Notes under the pieces: generated by a model | Seen by the model: only the letters and a program-made list of their open reading frames with translations | Told to the model about the DNA's origin: nothing | The model's database searches: none | Shown here: positions 47,259-58,996 of the stretch, one piece after another | Layout: every line of letters starts with the position of its first letter | Position numbering within the stretch: position 1 is the first letter of the stretch | Source: Heliocidaris tuberculata | Taxonomy: Eukaryota > Echinodermata > Echinoidea > Camarodonta > Echinometridae | Length of the DNA: 64,000 nucleotides | Assembly (NCBI GenBank): GCA_025618425.1 | Contig: CM046838.1 | Span: forward strand, 4,035,715-4,099,714 | Direction of reading: 5' to 3' | Position numbers and translations under genes: made by a program

Positions 47259-47528
47259 ATCAAAATTGCTGAAATATGGCGGAACAACATAATAAACGCA
47301 TCGTCTTGACCGTTCTAAAATTTGAAACGTAAACTCGAGCAAACCATCAGAAAATTCCTGCTGACAGAATAGCGTTATGAAACTCATATGATTTTGCACA
47401 GAGTTAACGCCTTTCTGGCTGTCAACAGAAATTTTCTGATGGTTTGCTCGAGTTTACGTTTCAAATTTTAGAACGGTCAAGACGATGCGCTTATTATGTT
47501 GTTCCGTCATATTTAAGCAATTTTGATT
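47259..47528. repeat. Near-perfect hairpin, arms about 109 bp
   Basis: 47,259-47,367 and 47,419-47,528 are almost fully complementary (aactcgagcaaaccatcaga against tctgatggtttgctcgagtt), with a loop of about 51 bases. Non-coding foldback. Confidence 0.9.
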
Positions 47529-47574
47529 GTTAGGGTGATATATCATTTGTTTGTATACTCAAATATTCCGTGTA

Positions 47575-48545
47575 ATTTGAGTTTTGATTTTTTTTATTTG
47601 ATTTTTGATTTGATTAGATTTTATTATATTGACTGTTTTCAATCATATTAACATTATATTGTAGTGCATAACATTAAATGAATAAAATAACAATAATATA
47701 TAACAATGATGTTTTTCCATAGATAAGGGCACATAATCAAATATCAATAAGTAAAAAATATCATGCACAGATATTGACCTATTGAGTGATATTGAAAACA
47801 TTTGGACATATTCAAAAGCAAAGTTTGTATATTACACATGTTATATGTACAGAAACTTAAATAACTTAATCACGATTGGGTCGTAAAATAATATTAAATT
47901 CATAAAGCATCATTACGAGAAGCGAATTATTGATAAGAAAGAATTGATAAGTGAGTTTAGGTAGAAGGACTATTGCCTCAACCCATAAGAAAAACTAAAT
48001 GTGAAAGTAAAGTAAAAGTGCAAGACGGTGTGAAAACAAAAGAGAAGAGAAGGAGGGTGGAGGAAGGAGGAAAATGAAGGATACTGAGTGTGTCTGTGTG
48101 TGAGAAGAAGGAAGAGAGGAGGCAGGAAAAAGAAGGGGTGAAAAGGGAGTAAAACAGAAAATACAGGAGGAGATGGAGAGAGAGAGAGAGTTAGAAGTGG
48201 GTCCTGCTCGCTCAGTTTGAATTCATTGCATATAGTTGAAGGAGATGTTTTTTTTCAACTTGCTTTTGAAACAGTTTAGACTTTGGGAGTTGATTATATC
48301 GCTGCTAAGTGAGTTCCAATATTTCGGGCCGTAGATGGAGACGGTTTTGTGTGCAAAAAAGTGCGGGTGCGGGGAAGGTGGAAACGGTTGGATTGTCTTG
48401 TTGGGTATGTATGTATGGAACTGTTTCTTGTGAACATGTTAATAGAAAGTAACAGTAACACAGATAACGATAACGCAGAAAGAAGAAATATAATGCAAGA
48501 TGACAGGACAATCGAAGATTGACACGGCAACACTAAAAATATCAT
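47575..48545 (-). mobile_element. CR1/Jockey-like LINE 3' fragment
   Basis: A minus frame near 48,220-48,380 reads VSIYGPKYWNSLSSDIINSQ, then CFKSKLKK, and ends at a stop, the conserved C-terminal GPK-WN-L...FK-KLK of this LINE class. A 3' UTR and an atcaaa-type tail follow to about 47,575. It lies about 200 bp beyond the stop codon of gene B. Confidence 0.7.
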
Positions 48546-48742
48546 ACTTTACTACTCCACGCGGTACCCCTTAAATCTTAAATCATATTTATATGTAACA
48601 TACAGCACAGTTAATGCATTTCATACACCTTTCACATTGACAAATAGATGATGCTATTAACATGATTTTGCAAGGTAGTGGATCAAAGTTAATAGGCGAA
48701 GACCCAAAAATCAGATATGTCACAACCATCTACAATCATAGT

Positions 48743-48956
48743 TCACATAGCAAAAGTATTTTCATAATTCTCCTGCCGGGCTCCTGTAATTGCCTCATAG
48801 TTGTCCTCTTTGTTGACCTTAATAAGATCTTGGTATGTATGCTGCTCAGCCTTGGATGCATCAAAGACAGGGTTTTCGTACTCAGGTGATGGGTCAGATG
48901 AGATCTTCGATGATGCTGGTGGTGTTGCTGTAGTGGTCATCCATCTTTTCTTAAAG
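48743..48956 (-). CDS. Gene B last exon: cytoplasmic tail with ITAM
   Basis: Acceptor ttatatcag. The frame begins FKKRW, a basic stop-transfer segment, and runs 70 residues to TGA. Motifs by residue: YENP at 26-29, YQDL at 41-44, YEAI at 53-56, YENT at 64-67. YQDL and YEAI are eight residues apart and match the ITAM consensus YxxL/I-x(6-12)-YxxL/I. The two YEN motifs fit the YxN consensus of Grb2-type SH2 ligands. No kinase or phosphatase domain is present. The exon follows the transmembrane exon 1.5 kb upstream, so it would be the signalling tail of a type I receptor. The frame needs a phase-2 donor, while the transmembrane exon ends in phase 1, so one base or a small exon is unaccounted for. 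Confidence 0.8.
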
Positions 48957-49204
48957 CTGATATAATTAGTAACACAAATAATTATACCAATTGTTAATGC
49001 ACTACCTCAGATATTACATTTTAAAAAAAGTTGTGTAAAATTTACGCAATATTGCTTGAGGAAAAATATGCTTATTTTGGGAATAAAATATTATCCAATA
49101 CTAGATAATTTTTTACGGACTTTAAGGTACATTTCACCTAATATTTGGTAAAATTTGAATTTTAGCTATTTCGTGACGGTTATAATCTGTAGCATTCAAC
49201 ATCC

Positions 49205-49206
<2 letters not shown>

Positions 49207-49235
<29 letters not shown>

Positions 49236-49439
49236 GTAAACTGAGTTATAGTTATTATGAGAAATAAGTCCCATGATTTTTGCATCCCCCTCCCTCCCTC
49301 TTGAAAGTTCTCTATTTTTCTTCATACACTAAACTGCAAGAACAGTCGATTTTAATCAGATACATATACATTTATCAGATCAGGAAAGTAGCGTCGAATG
49401 GCCCGTCATGCAGATGAGAACTCGGGGGGGGGGGGGGGG
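49207..49439. repeat. Poly-T tract and G16 run
   Basis: About 29 T at 49,207-49,235 and G16 at 49,424-49,439, in the last intron of gene B. Confidence 0.9.
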
Positions 49440-49687
49440 AGTGGAGCACTGGTAATCGAAGCTAAATGTGGCACTCATGACAGGGAAATTAATTGTGTAA
49501 TCCTCCTAACAATTTTTGTTCTCCCTTTCGTTTCTTTTTTTGTATTTACAGAAACCAACAACAAAAACAGTGTCATTCCATCATTATACTGATATCATTT
49601 TATTTATAAAGAGAGTGACAACCTTTTAATCTCTGGATTTGCCATTTACTCTTTAAAACTGTGGATCTGTCATTCACTAGCGAACCA

Positions 49688-50276
49688 TTAAGTAAGAGGA
49701 GAATGAAACCCTATAGGGGAAAATCAATTTTTATGGAAAGAGAGGATAGAGAGAAGCAATTCAAAAAAAGTTCCATCAAAATCGGTTCGAAATGAGAAAG
49801 TTATGAAAGTTTGAAAAGTCTCAATTTACTTTCTACGGCGATCCTCTAATTGGCAATATTGTTTCAAAGTGATAGGTTTAGTAGTACAATATGTTTTGTA
49901 CACAAAATTTCATATTTTCCCCATTATCTATCAAGGTGCAGCTTGTCTCCTTCTCATCTCAAAATATATCATGGGAAAATGTATTAGACACAACATATGT
50001 TGAGTTCACAAAAAAGACAAGCAGCATTTTTAGAGATAATGGAGAAAATATTAAATTTTGTGTACAGAATATGTGGAGAGTTGTACTACTAAACCTGCCA
50101 TTTTGAAGCAACATTGTTAATTTGAGGACCGGCATAAAAAGTTAATTGAGACTTTTCAAACTTTCATAACTTTTTCATTTCGTAACCGATTTTGATGGAA
50201 CTTGGTATAATTTGCTTCTCTCTATCCTCTCTTTTCATTAAAATGGATATTTCCCCATGGTTTCATTCTTCTTTAA
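49688..50276. mobile_element. TTAA-flanked foldback MITE, copy d
   Basis: TTAA at 49,688-49,691 and 50,273-50,276. The right-end complement begins agaagaatgaaaccatgggg, the left end agaggagaatgaaaccctat. The arms extend about 200 bp (aaagtttgaaaagtctcaat against attgagacttttcaaacttt). Related to copy b. It lies in the last intron of gene B. Confidence 0.85.
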
Positions 50277-50448
50277 CCCAAATGGTGCACTTAAAATGAA
50301 CCGGAAACACTACTAAAAAGACATTAAGCAGAGGCCAGTCTTTGACCACAGCACATAGCAATGGGCGACTCCAACTTATTCGGTTTGCAAACAGCAATGA
50401 TCTTTACAATAAAATATATCATTATGGCTTTTGAAAAATTCCAGTTAC

Positions 50449-50580
50449 CATAATGAACGACCACTCCCGCAAGGGCCACGTTCCCCATCATCGAAATGCC
50501 GAACAGAATCCAACAACTTGTGCACACTCTTTGACCATCTGTCACCATGTGGTTATCTGTTATTAGGTTAGGATGTTCTG
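50449..50580 (-). CDS. Gene B exon: transmembrane segment
   Basis: The 132-bp exon is phase 1 at both ends: acceptor ttttgacag, donor ttatg|gtaact. It encodes a short extracellular stalk (EHPNLITDNHMVTDGQRVC), then the hydrophobic segment CWILFGISMMGNVALAGVVV, about 21 residues and suitable for one membrane pass. The stalk joins the FN3 exon in frame (threonine codon). The next exon begins with Lys-Lys-Arg, giving a type I orientation with the tail inside. The polar Asn within the helix and the absence of an acidic or basic residue mean that any adaptor pairing is not obvious; the tail has its own ITAM. Confidence 0.8.
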
Positions 50581-50667
50581 CTGTCAAAATAAACAGATTA
50601 GACATGTTAGATGCTCAAAGCTGCCCATGGTTTGAACATCGAAATATCGGTTACATGTCGTTATTCT

Positions 50668-50935
50668 AAAGGTTCATAACTAAGAAGGTCCGTAATTCCG
50701 AAAATGAAATACAGTTCGTAATCCCTAAAATGAAATAGGGTTCATATAATTTCGAAGGTTCGTACTTCTGAAAAATAAAATAGGGTTCCTAATTCCGAAA
50801 GTGCAATGGAACCTACATCAACAAATTTTCGGAATTATGAACGCTATTCCATTTTTTATATTATGAATCCCCTGGGAATTCTGTGTTTCGGAATTATGAA
50901 ACATCGGAATTAAGAGCCTTCCGAAAAACAAGTAC
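50668..50935. repeat. Minisatellite around ttcgtaattccgaaaatgaa
   Basis: Degenerate units of roughly 30-35 bp (ggttcgtaattccgaaa, ggttcctaattccgaaag), with inverted ones (cggaattatgaac) toward the right end. Non-coding. Confidence 0.6.
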
Positions 50936-51289
50936 CCCCGAAACATGATCCCAAATCTGTAATCAGCGTCTTTCACCAGGTCAGTATTCTTGGCCCAACA
51001 TATTTTATTTTGAAAATTAGGCCTAATTGCCTTACGAAAGTCGTGGCATTACACTATAACCCTATAATATGCAGAGGATGTCATGTCCTTACTTTGTTTC
51101 TACAGACCCACTTTTAAATTCAAACCATCATCTGAATGAGGATATACCATTCATGATAATCAAATCATGCACGACGGATATTTGATATTCGTGTTAACAT
51201 GGTCAATATTACAGTTTCCTCCTCAAAATGTATTGAAAAGTTTATGAATTTTTTTTTTGTTCTATTAATCACCTTCAATTACATACCGA

Positions 51290-51632
51290 CTGAAATCAAA
51301 AAGTGCCCATCTCTTGCCTCTTTTAAATGAATATATAGTAATTATCTCATGAATGAACTCTGATCTTGATCTTAAATTAACCTGTATCAATACCAAATCT
51401 CACTTATTACCCATTTATTTCTCTTCCTTTCTTTTATTATAATTTACTTACTGTGGGTTTTTGGGGAGCCTAGCCTTTGAAAGGCCAGTGGCCTCTGCTG
51501 GCTCCTTCAAATTCTTGTATATGTATTGTATTTATGTATTTCATATATGCATGACATTTATGTTATCAATGTATAAATTGTTAATGTTTTTTATGAGAAT
51601 TTGAAATAAAAATGAATGAATGAACGCATGAA
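51290..51632 (+). mobile_element. Possible LINE 3' end with (aatg)n tail
   Basis: The segment ends in gaataaaaatgaatgaatga after a gcctttgaaaggccagtggcc stem, as seen in CR1-like 3' termini. No coding text, so assignment is tentative. Confidence 0.35.
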
Positions 51633-51757
51633 TCATTAGTAATTTTTAATACTAATAATTCTTTTCAGCAGTACGTGATCGGCAGCTGATTCTTTATAAA
51701 ACATCAGTGCAGGGTGCTATCCTATCGTTTTCACATAAAAATCCATGAATGACTTAC

Positions 51758-52095
51758 TGGTCCCGTCTGTCATCATGGTCATTATGGTCAATTGTTGTCC
51801 TTGAGTTCCTTCATTATTTCATATCCGTCTCGAATGATAGAAACACGAACAATGTACCTCACAGAGGGCTCTAGACCAGTCACGTTATAGTGTAACTCGT
51901 CACACTCCACTGTCGCACAGTCTGAAGCAGGGTCGACCGTTGCCGTCTGAACGAGAGAGCCGATGTCAGAATAGGCGCACACCTTGTATGCCATTACAGG
52001 TCCATCTCCAACATCAGTCGTAGGGTTCCACTGCCTCCATCTTATCACGAAATGGTTAGGACCGATTTCATATTCTTCAGGCGCTGAGGACAACA
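51758..52095 (-). CDS. Gene B exon: fibronectin type III domain, one-base frameshift
   Basis: Acceptor gttctaccag, phase-1 start; donor acca|gtaagt. It encodes APEEYEIGPNHFVIRWRQWN, then VGDGPVMAYKVCAY and YNVTGLEPSVRYIVRVSIIR, an FN3 fold with the expected tryptophan, tyrosine and GL-P-Y-V signatures. After RDGYE the frame stops early. Shifting by one base within an A-rich run lets it continue through a plausible final strand to a phase-1 donor. The exon is 338 bp; 339 would give the symmetric phase-1/phase-1 exon that its neighbours require. So one base is missing, either in the genome (inactivating) or in the assembly. Confidence 0.8.
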
Positions 52096-52639
52096 CTGGT
52101 AGAACTAAAGGCAATGTTCGTTTTATGATCATCTGGATAAGATCGTATTTGCTTCAACAATGTGATTCAAATAAGAAACAGAATCTGTGATTTTCACTTT
52201 AAAAAAAAAAAAAAAAAAAAAAAAATATGCATCACTTCTTCACAACGCGTAATACTGATACCATGGGCAAAAATATCCACCTATTTTACATGCTTTATGT
52301 GAAAACGGAAATTGTACTATTTACAACTACCATCTATGAAATGCAATATGATATGCAAATCCATTTCTAAATTGTTACATCAATTTCAATCAATTTCCTC
52401 AATGGTATTAGTGTTGGGACACCATCCTTACATTTATACTTAATGTCAACAGGTATATTGAGCCGATTACACAAAACGATCAATTGCATCGAGGAAACTC
52501 TAAAGACTCGAATGCATGAAAACTTAATGCAAAATTCATTTTCCCTCGCTATCAAATTTTACTCAAATACATTCCGAGGCTGAAAATAAAATCAGATAAA
52601 CAACGAAACTCTGTAACTTCCAACGTGGTTACATTGAAC

Positions 52640-54020
52640 AATACACTCTTAAAGGAATCGGGAAAAATTAAACAATTTTTAACCAACAATGGACAACATA
52701 CTGACCTGTAAAATTGTTGGTTAAAATTTGCCCAACTGATGTTGGGTCATATAAATGCTAGGTGGTTGGGTACATTAAATTGCCCAATAGCTGTTCACCA
52801 ATCACATTTTATCCAACTCTAAGTTTTTCTCAATTATTTGTTACATTTTCATTTGGTTAATTAATTGCCCAACTAATCTTACCCAATGAGATATTATGCA
52901 ATTGATATTTTACCAATGTTTGGCAATAATTAAAAACTCTGTTAAAATTCACCCAACTGATTTTCTACCTATCCTATTTTGTTACTATCCCATCCAACTG
53001 GTCAAGTATGTATGTTTGTATATAATTGGGTTTTTACAGAAGTGTAAATGATAAAATATGATAACTTACGTCTGGGATTTAATAACGTTACCATCCGAAA
53101 GACATGACTAAGATTCGAACTTGGGTCCAAAAAGAGTAAATTTATCTTGTTTGGGGGCGACCAGAGAGAGAGCTGCCTGCAGATGTTACCACTAGACAAA
53201 CTTCTGATCCCTAATCAAATCAAATCAAATCAAATGCAAGTTTTTATATATCCCTAATAATCATGATGCGTTTGGTGACAGTTTGTAAATCGGACCACCC
53301 CAAACCATACGGAACTAGAAACAATTCCCAACAATTCCGTTTGTTCGACGTTTAAGTGCTTTCTGATTACTCTATAGGAGCCCTTCACAAACCATTTGGC
53401 AATTTCAATTCGACCAACCAGTAGTTGCCCGACTAAGTTTACCAAATTAAAATCATACAAATAGTAGGTAAAAACCCTATACGTAACTGCAGAAAGTAAC
53501 TAACTAAATTTACCAAATATTTCAAGAGTGTGATAACTGGTGAAAATAGCCTAATGTTAGAAAATCCTTTAACCAACCAGTAGTTTTATATCACACTTAA
53601 TTTACCCAATATTTTAGACTACAGATATAGCATTATTTGTCCAACCGACGACAGACCGACCGACTTATCTTTATCCAATTTGGGGGTATTTTTTTGAGCC
53701 TACATCATATGAAATTTCTCCTTCACCGTTTGGTAAATTTTTAGGCCAACCATTACTTGCCAAACAAACTGTACCCAACTTTATAAAAGAAATTTAACAA
53801 TTTGGCAATTTTTTCCCAACCCTAATTTATCAAGTACTGTTGGTAAATATATGCCCAATTATTAGGTAAAGATAATTGCCATAAATTGTTGATTTTTGCT
53901 TTAGCTGAATTGGTTAAAAATAGCTCAGACACTGGTAATTTTTTTTACCAACTGGCGGTTGCCCAACATCTGGTAGTAGCACAAAAACCGTGGTGTCTGT
54001 GTAATTTTTTCCATTTTTAC
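52640..54020. repeat. Degenerate array of gcccaac / ttaccaa motifs
   Basis: Over about 1.3 kb, motifs such as ttgcccaac, ttacccaat, accaac and ggtaaa recur every few tens of bases without a clean period. A SINE-like insertion occupies about 53,040-53,215. A decayed tandem repeat is likely. Non-coding. Confidence 0.5.
53040..53215 (-). mobile_element. tRNA-derived SINE remnant
   Basis: The minus strand has an A-box-like gtctagtggtaacatctgc, a B-box-like caagttcgaatct, then catgtctttcggatggtaac, a body motif common in tRNA SINEs. It interrupts the gcccaac array. Confidence 0.5.
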
Positions 54021-54294
54021 TTATAACGATTAAACATTTGTATATCACCAAAGAGAGAGAACCCCCCCCCCCCCAGAAATAACACTTCTTCTCAGTTTCG
54101 GATCTAAATCAATCCGGAAATCCCAGAGGAGCGACATCCCAAGAGACCGGCAATGTCGTTCAGGCGAGCCCTCAAAAAAAAAAAAAAAAATGTTGTGAGA
54201 AGGACCACGTTTTTCTGGGCTGTCGATCTCTCGGGATGTAGCTATGGTACGCACAAAAAAAAAAAAAAAAAAAAAAATGGCTTGTAAAGTATAC

Positions 54295-54600
54295 GAACCA
54301 AATGGTGTGATGTGTGGCAGCTTCACATAGCCGAACTCAGACGACTTATCCCGAGGGTCCCCGATGAAATAGTAAATAGAACTGTCATCAGGAAATCTTC
54401 AATGTAGAACGTAAAGTTGAAGAGTGTCGAAGAAATGTTTTGTGGAGAATTATTGGCCATTTTCCAGTTGTCGACTGAGAATTTCCCTATAGCAGCCTTT
54501 ACATACCCAGGTTCAACATTTGCTGGTGAATCAACAGAAATTGCACAGGAGAATAGAGCAATACCGGGGTTTGTCTTTTTCCGTATGATTTGAAAGCGAT
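54295..54600 (-). CDS. Gene B exon: ectodomain module, one-base frameshift
   Basis: Acceptor ttacaaatag, phase-1 start. The first frame reads RFQIIRKKTNPGIALFSC, continues through VEPGYVKAAIGKFSVDN and NISSTLFNFTFYIED. It then continues one base off as SSIYYFIGDPRDKSSEFGYV and LPHITPFGS. The IGD and FGYV text resembles the membrane-proximal segment seen in some receptor-type tyrosine phosphatase ectodomains; that homology is tentative. The shift falls at a T run. Near-cognate N-glycosylation sites (NNS, NIS, NFT) support an extracellular location. The 3' splice boundary is uncertain: gtatac at 54,294 or a gttcgt donor just upstream. Confidence 0.65.
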
Positions 54601-55224
54601 CTATTTGTAAAGAAGAGGGGGAAAGAACGTTTTCTGTGGGTACATTATTAACGCTTCAGAAAATTGGTGAAATCAATAGAATAAATGAATGATGATCTCT
54701 TGTCTCTACAGAATTCATAACAAGCTGCACAGATATCCTGACATGTCAGCGGCTAAGGCAAAATTTGTATTCAGAATAATTATGCTTTCAAATATCATAT
54801 GGCCTACTCTGAAAACTTGAAATAGTCAGCATGCTTGGCTAATGACACCGTCAGTCAAACATGGTCGACTAGGACAATATGCTGGAATAGTCTTGCGATT
54901 AATGGACTAGCTTATTTCTTTCTTTCTTTTTTGTTAAATATGGTGGGTAAGTTGAGTAATCGGTCGGGTAATAAGTTCTTTAACCAATACGATGCCACAA
55001 CCTTGTGTATTGATCTGCGTAGCAGTGCCACGTACATGTGCACTCCCTGACGGAAAGAACACAGTGTCACAGTTTGTTCACAGTGGGTGAATTCAAGTTC
55101 GGTGTTGAAAGCTGGTGTTGGTGTTAGGGCAAAACTAGCACCAGCCACAACACCGAACCTGAAATGAAGCTGGTGCTGGGATTGACTTCACTATAGTAGT
55201 AGTAGTAATTAGATATTATTGTTA
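54601..55224. other. No gene recognised
   Basis: Intron of gene B upstream of its first visible exon. A short imperfect palindrome (ggtgttgaaagctggtgttg... / ctagcaccagccacaacacc) occurs near 55,100-55,160. Confidence 0.4.
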
Positions 55225-57250
55225 AAATATATGTATCAGGATATTGTGATCTTTCAAAAAAAATCTGGATCTTAATAGCAGTTTGAAAAATCAAACAATG
55301 AAAGACATTAATCACGATATGATTTTAATATGTTTTGATACGTCTGACCAATTAAATATATATATTGTTTTTATGATTGTAGAGATATTATAACTTTTTT
55401 TTGCGTTTATTACAAATTAAATAAATTACGTTTAAATGAAAATAATATAGACTTGTATTATCGATATCAAATTCATATAAATGTAGCATGCATGAAAATG
55501 CACCCTCTATTGTAAATATTATTTAGATTATTCATAAGCTTTTAGCCTCTATCCTGCATTATTTTGATCTTTTTTTTTATATTGCACACAAAATTGTAAC
55601 ATGTGCTGGCTGTTTGTATTCAAGTTTTTTTCCAGAAGATTTAAGCCCTATTCTCTTTGATTCCATTTCATTAGCTTAATCCTTCTTTTATGCCACCACA
55701 CACTAAGCCTTTATAGCCACCGCTCCATTCATGTCCTAAATCCACTATTAAATGATAGTATACTATGTTTGCTGTTCTCACACTTCCTGTAACAAAGGAT
55801 GAATAGTAATGTTTGTTAAGTTTTTATATTAAATAGTAGGCCTGATTACTGGAGGTTCGGAGAACCTGTACGTTATTAGGTAGACGCTTTAATTGGCAGT
55901 GATTTGTAACTCCTGACCAATCACAAGTATAGCTTTTGATCAAGGACCACCCCCTAGAGAATAATTGACCAATGAAGTAATAGTAAAACGAATGTTTAAT
56001 TAAGTATAAAAGAAGGTCCACTGCATGTTTTCTTAACTTGGCTCCCCCATCTTGGCTCCCCCAACTTGGCTCCCCCAACTTGGCTCCCCCCAACTTATCC
56101 CCTACTACCCCTCCCCACTAACTGACCCTAACCAATGTCGAAGTCGTCTGAAGTTTGACCATTCTAGTTTGAACAAAGTCATCATCTACACTCCAAGTTA
56201 ACGAGAACTAATATAATACATCTGCATTTGGGTACCACTGACCCTTTGCAATCTTAGTGATCCAGTGTATAATCAACATGTTCCTGTCACTCGTGTGCAT
56301 GCTGTATGTATCCAGTATCCTGGTATCGAGTGTCATTTCTACTCATCATGTTCCTGAGCTATTTCTTCCAGTATTCAATGTCGTCGTCCTTTCTATTCCT
56401 GCATTGTCGTCGTCATCGTCCGCGTCGTCCGCAGCAGCTAAGGCAGTGCACCAGTACAAGTCGCGATATCGCATATTTAGACATCCGCGTTGCATGTAAG
56501 TGGCCACTGTACTAACGATCCCTCCCTGACTAACCTCTTCCATCCCTTATAGTATTCCTCTTAATGAATGTGATAGTTTAAGTTATTTTAAGTATTGTTT
56601 ATATACATGATATAGGTTCTAAACATGGGCTTTTAATAGAGTGAAATCGATTAAGAGTTTTATTAATGATATCTGTAAATTGATTCTAGTTGTTATTTGT
56701 TAATGGATAAGTAAATAAAATATTTTATGACACTTTAATGTACATTGTGTCCAAGCGCTTTTGTTTATTAATTTTCCTTATCTTTTATTTGGAATTTGTT
56801 TATTTTATTGGTCTTGTGACTAACCCCCACCCGAGTTGGAACCTTCGCTAGCAGACCAAAATCCGGTTCCTTCTCTGTTCCCGAATTCACTGCTTTTGCA
56901 GTGAAGGACAGGAGTAGGGAGGTTAGATAAATAAAGAAGCGTAAATAATGTATATAGAGTATGTGAATATTATTTTATTGCCTGTTTTGTGTTTACGAGC
57001 ACACTGTGTGATTTGTCTTTTTGACTCGTTTTTCATTTATATGAAGATCATGCAGCGGATCTCAATCACTGGGATTTACTAGATTTAAAAATATATTATG
57101 AGCGTTACCTCTTATGTATTTTGATATGATTTACATGACAATAATTATCATATGGTGAAAATTCAAAGAGAAAATTGACGTCTATTGTACACAAGTCATA
57201 TAATTTGACTGAATGTTGAACTAACTTTGCATTTCAGATGCATTTCAGAT
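55225..57250. repeat. Inverted repeat, arm 1 (partner 59,589-60,190)
   Basis: Two pieces, 55,225-55,481 and 56,927-57,250, align to the complement of 60,190-59,589: atgtatcaggatatt, gattgtagagata, tatgtgaatatt, gatcatgcagcggatctca, gtattttgatatga. Arm 1 is split by the insertion at 55,482. Confidence 0.8.
55482..56926 (+). mobile_element. LTR-like insertion (1,445 bp, 5-bp duplication)
   Basis: Flanked by ATAAA at 55,477-55,481 and 56,927-56,931. The other arm of the inverted repeat provides the unoccupied site (near 59,970, complement cat-attga-tagagaag), so the boundaries are well supported. Inside are ccaat-type boxes, tataaaag at about 56,006, a tggctcccccaact tandem repeat (56,040-56,095) and aataaa near 56,715, as in a promoter-bearing LTR. 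It starts with TG but does not end in CA. No protein recognised, so a solo LTR or non-autonomous element. Confidence 0.6.
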
Positions 57251-57932
57251 GGTGATAGAAGCTTCATTACATCCAAATGATGCTAATGTCTGATAAAGTT
57301 TTGCAAACATGAATTGTGGGCCTATTTATCTTTGTCAACCTCTAAACCACAAAATGACACGATTTTTTGATGGTTTGATATTATCCAATGGATCGTATAT
57401 ATCATTACTGGAATTCTATATTCCTAACGTTTTCCTTAAATACTACACTTGGGCATGCCACTAACAAAAGCAAATTTTAATCTTAAGCTCGCAATCGAAG
57501 ACTCCATAGCTATGCCATCCACACATTTCCCCGTGTTTGGGATACTCTCCCCATTAATTTGAAGACTGGCGTTGTTTAATTATCATTTCATACTTGGATT
57601 TCAAAAGTGAAAGAACAAGTTCTCATTGTACATATGAGTTAATTAAAAAATAATAAATCTTATATCATAATCTAATTCAGCGTTAAGTCTGCTACTTCAT
57701 GTGTAATCTAGTTACTCTCAAATTCGTTGAATTATATGATACGATATGTGATTTGGTCATTTTCGACGGTTTAATTATACTCAACAGCGCCCTCTTGGGA
57801 TATAATGTTTGGTTTGAGTACATAGTATTCACCTACTTTTTTGTCTTTTCTTTTTTGGTGCTATATACATGTACACAATGCGACACATTTTTTCCATACT
57901 TTTATTTAATCATTTATTTATTTTTAAAATCT
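57251..57932. other. No feature recognised
   Basis: AT-rich spacer between arm 1 of the inverted repeat and the next MITE. Confidence 0.4.
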
Positions 57933-58460
57933 TTAAGAGGAAGTCCACCCTGGAATTTGCTTTGTTTTGATGGAGGTGGAGGTTGTGGCAGAGACGGATA
58001 AGTGGGGTTATGCGGGGTCCGGTGGGGGTTATGGGTTTTTGGAATTGCGGTCGGTTGGGCATGGGTTGGCGGCTCCATGACGTGTCTTGCGGGCTCCTCT
58101 CTCATTTGCTTGGTGCAGGAAATTTTCAAGGACTTTTATTTTCTTCGTTGTTGGTGATGGGGTGTGTTGGTTTCATGCGGGTTTTGTGTGAGGTGTGTGT
58201 GCAGTGGTTGTATCGATTGTGCGTGGGTGGTATATAGAGAGAGAATGGAAGTTTATGATTTTTTTTTCAAAGTACGGGGCAGTGGGGGTGTGGGGGGGGG
58301 GGGGGGCTCGCGGGATGCGTCGCGGAGTTGCCGGCTTGTGTTTGATTCGTTGTGTTTCTTGTTTCTCGTCGGATTTTCCTCGGGCTTCCGTTGGCCTTTT
58401 ACTTTTCTTTTGCTGTTTCTTTTGAAGCCAACTCGGTATCAGGGTGGACCTTCCCTTTAA
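57933..58460. mobile_element. TTAA-flanked MITE with G-rich interior, copy e
   Basis: TTAA at 57,933-57,936 and 58,457-58,460. The left end gaggaagtccaccctgg mirrors the right end ccagggtggaccttccct only imperfectly (one base differs). The interior is strikingly G-rich on the plus strand, with a G15 run at 58,292-58,306. Confidence 0.7.
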
Positions 58461-58996
58461 GTCACGTTTATTGTCTTTAAATCGTGTAATTACAACAATA
58501 AATTATTATTTGTTGTATCTCACCAGTTTATTCTATTTATTTTAAGCAAAGTCACATGGATTGGGAAAAACTACCTTCGGGTTATAGTTATTTAGTTAAT
58601 CTTTTTCTTTTTCCGGCATCCATGTAACTCTCTCCTAAATCTACTGTTGTTTTATATTCACTGATTTCTTGATTTTGTATTTGCCGAATAAATAATAATA
58701 ATAAATATGTAATGTATGTATGTTCGAAATTCTATGACATCTTGATTGATCACGGTACATAACATCACATTCATTAGATGTCACGTTATTCAATATTGGT
58801 CTTTTTATAATTTTGCCTCATCTATACAATTCAGTTAGTTGTTTGTTTGTTTGTTTGTTTTTTATACAAAATGAAATTCATCATTTAAGTAAAGCCAATC
58901 AGGAAGTTTGCCACAGTCAGTATACCTCTTTTAAGGTCTGTGTAAAATTGTACATTACACTCATAAAAATAATCATTTCAGCATGTTCCGTGCAAG

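Noticed and set aside
56257..56515. Plus-strand frame with a hydrophobic start resembling a signal peptide
   Set aside because: It lies within the LTR-like insertion, ends in a low-complexity Ser/Ala tract and has no family match.
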